The notes beneath the pieces were generated by a model, which saw nothing but the letters and a program-made list of their open reading frames with translations, did no database searches and had not been told where the DNA came from. A DNA stretch of 64,000 nt from NCBI RefSeq assembly GCF_000170755.1, contig NZ_ABCK01000009.1:124001-188000 (forward strand). Reading direction: 5' to 3'. A program made the translations under genes and the position numbers. The stretch comes from Lentisphaera araneosa HTCC2155. Its GTDB lineage: Bacteria; Verrucomicrobiota; Lentisphaeria; Lentisphaerales; Lentisphaeraceae. Position 1 is the stretch's first letter; every line of letters begins with the position of its first letter. Below, piece after piece: positions 60,514 through 64,000 of the stretch.

Positions 60514-62347
60514 TGGGAAGGCTCCTTTCGATGAGTCGTACAATTTTTTGACTGCGCTGAATCAATTCATCTAATTGTATATTCGACTGATGGGTTTCCG
60601 TAAAACGGGGGATCTTTAAATGATCGAGTAGGGACCGCAATTCATCAAAATCGTTTTGCGAAATGTATTGCTTTAAGGTCTCTTGTAAATCCTGCGCGAT
60701 GATGGCGCCGGCAGTTAATTGCAGGCGATCGGCAAAGTACGTTTGTACTTGTTCATCGAGTTCATGAATTGATTTGGCACGGTTTTGTGATTTGAAATTG
60801 CGGAAAGCGCGAATAGCCAAGGCGCGTTTAGGATCACTGACTTTAAGTCGCGAGTAGGCACTCAATTGATAATAGATTAGAAAGAGGCCAGGGGGAATAA
60901 GGAAAGCCCAGATCCAGTCAGAAACGAGTGGGTCACTCTTGAGTAAGTTTGCCGAGAGATTGTTGTGACGAATGCCCTCGGAGTTTTCTTCTAAATGATT
61001 CTTGAGTTTGTTGGGACCGCTGACGATGGCATCAAATGCCGTGAGCTCGCTCGCTGCGGTAACTTTAATGGCAATGGGCTCACTCTTGGCGACGCCATAA
61101 GTTTGTCTTTCTGGATCAAAGTAAGGAACGCGAATCGAAGGGATAACTTTCACATCGATATCGATGGGACGCAGGGTGCGTTGAAATTTTGTGCCATCTT
61201 CGCGCAATTCGCCAATACGCTTGTTGGGCAGAAGCTTAAAGCTTTGGGTAAAAGGAAGTTGTTGGTTGAGGACGGGGATCTCTAAGATTTCGGGGAAGCT
61301 ATGTTTTGATAAGTCGATATCCAATTTAATTGGTGAGCCTGATTCGAGCACGACTTTATCGGCACTTACTTTGAGATCAACTTTTCCCACGAGGCCATAA
61401 AAGTCATTGGGGCGCCCCTGCGTTGGGAGTTCTTTTACCCTTACAGTGAGTTTAGGTGAGAGGCACATGAGCTTCTTCACATTGCTATTATTCACTTCGG
61501 TGTCGAAGAAGTTGTTATTGAAAAAGCTCGGATAAGTGGGACGCCAGCGCTTTTGTTGTTGCGTTGTTTTTAATTTAGTTGGGAAGACACTAAGCAAGCG
61601 GGCATCGCCGAGCTCAAAAGAACCTGGGCTTAAGGGGACAATGACGCGTTGGAAGCGCAGGAACTCATATTCTTTTTCTTCGATGGTGGTGGAGCCACGA
61701 AGAGCAATGATGCGGTTTTGGGAAACGGGAAGTCCAATAGCATTTTTGTCGTTGGGGTTGGGCTCATGGCGACTATTGAGCACGCGGAAGGAAGCGTTCT
61801 GTAAGATGGGAACTTCGAGATCAACGGCTTTGAAGGCGTAAAGGGGCAGGGAGGTGTACCAAGTGACGGTGGCGAGGATGGGCTCGCCTACATACACGTC
61901 GGTTTTCGATAATTGAACGTCGAGCTTAATATCTTTGCTGATTTCGGGGCGCTTAACTTCGATGGCAAGCTCTTGGGTTTCGTAAGTCTTGTCAGCGACT
62001 TTAATGAATTGGGGGGGGATGACCATTTGGCCTGATTTCACAGGGACGAGGGCGAGGCGAATGTGGTAAGCCTTCTCCTTTTGAACCTGCAAGGGCTTTT
62101 GGCTGACGATTGTGTGTTGAAAGCCCGGGAACTCACTAGCTTCGAAGGGAGTGACGGTGTCGCTGCCCATGAGCATGATATCGAGAAAGAATTTCTCACC
62201 TAAAAAATAGGTATTTGTCGAGCTCGTGGCATGTACTTTGATGGGGTCGCTTTCTGCCGTTTTGTTGGGGTCGTTTTCAACTTGTGTTTCTTCTGCCCAC
62301 GTTAGGCTTGAGAAAAGTAGTAAAACGACGATAAATAAATTTTTCAT
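60506..62347 (-). CDS. batD: BatD-like exported protein (oxygen-tolerance domain)
   Basis: A 613-residue protein with a signal peptide (LFIVVLLLFSSLTWA), a long beta-rich periplasmic region typical of BatD (VHATSSTNTYFLGEKFFLDI, FRVLNSRHEPN, VGKVDLKVSADKVVLESG) and one membrane segment near residue 485 (WIWAFLIPPGLFLIYYQL). A cytosolic tail follows. It overlaps the upstream fusion by one base and batE by eight, an operon with coupled translation. Confidence 0.88.
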   Translation of the reverse strand: MKNLFIVVLLLFSSLTWAEETQVENDPNKTAESDPIKVHATSSTNTYFLGEKFFLDIMLMGSDTVTPFEASEFPGFQHTIVSQKPLQVQKEKAYHIRLALVPVKSGQMVIPPQFIKVADKTYETQELAIEVKRPEISKDIKLDVQLSKTDVYVGEPILATVTWYTSLPLYAFKAVDLEVPILQNASFRVLNSRHEPNPNDKNAIGLPVSQNRIIALRGSTTIEEKEYEFLRFQRVIVPLSPGSFELGDARLLSVFPTKLKTTQQQKRWRPTYPSFFNNNFFDTEVNNSNVKKLMCLSPKLTVRVKELPTQGRPNDFYGLVGKVDLKVSADKVVLESGSPIKLDIDLSKHSFPEILEIPVLNQQLPFTQSFKLLPNKRIGELREDGTKFQRTLRPIDIDVKVIPSIRVPYFDPERQTYGVAKSEPIAIKVTAASELTAFDAIVSGPNKLKNHLEENSEGIRHNNLSANLLKSDPLVSDWIWAFLIPPGLFLIYYQLSAYSRLKVSDPKRALAIRAFRNFKSQNRAKSIHELDEQVQTYFADRLQLTAGAIIAQDLQETLKQYISQNDFDELRSLLDHLKIPRFTETHQSNIQLDELIQRSQKIVRLIERSLPNA

Positions 62348-64000
62348 TACCAGTCCTTTTCAACCTTGCTTCGCTTGGCCGGCTTTTTATTGGCCTCGCG
62401 AATTTTTTGAAGTTCTTGTTCCATTTTTATAATATCTTGAGGGTTCTTAGCGGGGGGAGGAAGCTCCTGGCGCCCGAGGTCCATCTTGGAACTATCGGGC
62501 ATGGCTTCGTCATCGCCTTCTTCCCCTTCCTCATCAGATTCTTCGTATTCGTCGCTTTCTTCACCTTCTTGTGATTCGCCATCCGAGTCCTGCTCTTGCT
62601 GCTGTTGGTCTTGATTCATGAGTTCGAGAGCTTTGCTGAGGTCGTCGATGATTTCTTGATTGGTGTCAGGGCTTTCGATTTTGTTTTCTTTGAGTTCAAG
62701 CATTAAGTTCAGGGATTTTTCAGCGGCGCCTTGTGTGAGTGCCTGTGATTCACCGAAAGGAAAGTCGGGATCTTCAGGAGAATTGAAGAATTCCTGCTGC
62801 AATTCAGTGAATTTCACATCAATGGCTTTGATGCTTTCTTGAATGATTTTTTGCTCTTTTGCGCTTTCCGCAATCGCTTTTTGTTGACTCAATAAATCTT
62901 CTAGCTGAGCTTTAAATTGGCTCTCATCTGCAATCGCTTTTTGAAGTTGTTCTTTGATGACTGCAATGGCTTCTTCAAGTGCGGCCTGTTTAGCTTCGGT
63001 TTCTTTTTGCTCTTGAGTTCTTTGCGCCAAATAGCTTTTACTGAGTTCTAAATTATAGATCGCCTTTTTAAGGCTGGGCTCAGTGAGTACAATTTTGCGG
63101 TAGAGGCGAATGGCATCTTTGATGTAGTTTTTTGCGAGATAAAAATCTGGCTCGCTTTGCGCTTCTTTGATGTGTGCATTGGCTAAGTTGAAGGTGAGCA
63201 AGCAGACTGCGTAGGGCTTGTCGAGCAGGGAGATCGCTTTGCGGTAGTAGTGAAATGATTGCGTGTAAGCTTCTTCTTTGACATATTCTTCGGCGAGGGC
63301 ACGGTTGATAGCGAGGGACTCGGGGAAGGCCTTAAGCTTTTCTAATAAAGCCAAGATCTCAGGAGTTTCGACGATTTCCTCTTCCTCTTGTTGAGCTAAG
63401 ATTAATTCTTTCATATCTTCATCCATGCCCTTGAGATCTTCGGCAGAAAATTGCTGAGCTCGCAAAGGGTTGAGGCCGATGAGGCAGAAGAGTAAGATAA
63501 GAGAATGAGTTTTGCCCATTTTTAGATCCGGTGTAAACAGTAGGAGAAGGAAAGAAATGAGGGCTAAGTAGAGGAATACTTTGAAGCGCTCAATAGGAAC
63601 TTGAATGGCATTTTTGGAGAGTTCTTGCGCAAGTTGCTGTTCACTGATTTGACGATAGATGCGAGCGAGGTTCATTTGCTTCGTTCCCAAGGGCAAATAA
63701 ACGGCATTTTTGCATTGTTCGCTAAGGTAGAGCATGGTTTCGCTTTCCAGTTTGGTGAGAACTTCACGACCTTCATACATCATGTAACCATTGCCATCGA
63801 TGGTTGGGATGGGGGCGCCATTCTTTTCGTCACCCATACCAATGAGCATGAGGCGTGCTTGTTTTTCATTGACCGTCTCAATAGCTTTGTCGAGTAGTTC
63901 ACCTTGGTCACCGCCATCTGAAATGAGGATGATATCTTTGTGCTGCTGCGTGTCGCCACTAAAGAGTTTATCGCAAGCTTTCATCAAGGCGTCCTCAATG
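62347..64000 (-). CDS. BatB-BatC fusion (VWA domain plus TPR), 5' end outside window
   Basis: Partial: the reading frame continues to the window edge (IEDALMKACDKLF), and the MIDAS start of the VWA domain lies beyond it. Visible are the end of the VWA domain (ILISDGGDQGELLDKAI, then ARLMLIGMGDEKNGAPIP), a membrane helix (VFLYLALISFLLLLF, ~185), a second hydrophobic stretch (LILLFCLIGLNPL) and TPR units (LAINRALAEEYVKEEAYTQS). A C-terminal coiled coil and very acidic tail (QEGEESDEYEESDEEGEEGDDE) end in a basic segment. In most bacteria BatB and BatC are separate; here they are one frame. Confidence 0.85.
   Translation of the reverse strand, partial: IEDALMKACDKLFSGDTQQHKDIILISDGGDQGELLDKAIETVNEKQARLMLIGMGDEKNGAPIPTIDGNGYMMYEGREVLTKLESETMLYLSEQCKNAVYLPLGTKQMNLARIYRQISEQQLAQELSKNAIQVPIERFKVFLYLALISFLLLLFTPDLKMGKTHSLILLFCLIGLNPLRAQQFSAEDLKGMDEDMKELILAQQEEEEIVETPEILALLEKLKAFPESLAINRALAEEYVKEEAYTQSFHYYRKAISLLDKPYAVCLLTFNLANAHIKEAQSEPDFYLAKNYIKDAIRLYRKIVLTEPSLKKAIYNLELSKSYLAQRTQEQKETEAKQAALEEAIAVIKEQLQKAIADESQFKAQLEDLLSQQKAIAESAKEQKIIQESIKAIDVKFTELQQEFFNSPEDPDFPFGESQALTQGAAEKSLNLMLELKENKIESPDTNQEIIDDLSKALELMNQDQQQQEQDSDGESQEGEESDEYEESDEEGEEGDDEAMPDSSKMDLGRQELPPPAKNPQDIIKMEQELQKIREANKKPAKRSKVEKDW

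Noticed and set aside
1-64000. tRNA or rRNA genes
   Set aside because: None was recognised by eye; a covariance-model scan could not be run, so short tRNAs cannot be fully excluded.

Overview
The window looks like a chromosomal segment of a marine, low-to-moderate GC member of the PVC superphylum, most likely Lentisphaerota (Lentisphaera-like). This is inferred from family content, not from a search. The pointers are two secreted S1-type sulfatases, the paired DUF1552 and giant PSCyt1/DUF1587-1595-1592-1588-1585 proteins typical of Planctomycetes, Lentisphaerae and Verrucomicrobia, a roughly 500-residue chlamydia-like serine hydroxymethyltransferase, a Bat operon, and an exosortase with its own sorting-signal proteins.

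Layout. 0-7.5 kb: a tight plus-strand operon glyA-ilvB-ilvN-sirB1-like-hemL-hemE plus a small lipoprotein, ended by a strong terminator. 7.5-12 kb: minus-strand sulfatase, alpha/beta hydrolase and lysA. 12.1-15.4 kb: the ribosomal alpha operon rpmJ-rpsM-rpsK-rpsD-rpoA-rplQ with a near-consensus promoter and a perfect terminator; rpmJ (38 aa) is intact. 15.4-20.5 kb: a RecO-like protein, an intergenic region with two unusual small-RNA-like hairpins, then an overlapping PhoD-like phosphatase / YgfZ-TPR / sigma-70 operon. 20.5-27 kb: a minus-strand tripartite RND efflux operon with a TetR regulator at its end. 27-31 kb: tilS-queG (tRNA modification) and cobO-bluB (cobamide synthesis), separated by a third small-RNA-like hairpin. 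31-36 kb: the planctomycete-type DUF1552/PSCyt pair. 36-41 kb: esterases, a mutarotase-like protein, a DUF2059 protein and psd. 41-44 kb: an unknown gene plus pxpB-pxpA-pxpC (5-oxoprolinase). 44-48.6 kb: a large secreted TPR protein, a second sulfatase and a PH-domain protein.

48.6-59.7 kb is an accessory, repeat-rich region. It has a broken slyD copy overlapped by a lipoprotein gene next to an intact slyD, and an exosortase fused to an EpsI-like domain with two paralogous target proteins carrying near-identical, non-PEP C-terminal sorting signals. It also has gamma-glutamyltransferase, an endonuclease-less group II intron inserted next to a perfect hairpin, several families of dispersed repeats and a 12-copy 8-bp tandem array. 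59.7-64 kb is a Bat operon (batE, batD and a batB-batC fusion that runs off the end).

The two observations I rate highest are (1) a small-RNA-like family whose two tandem members each display four CCUCC (anti-Shine-Dalgarno-like) motifs in the loop of a terminator hairpin, with a third family-like locus 13 kb away sharing the promoter and tail pattern; and (2) a compact, dedicated exosortase module with its own PNPP-type sorting signal.
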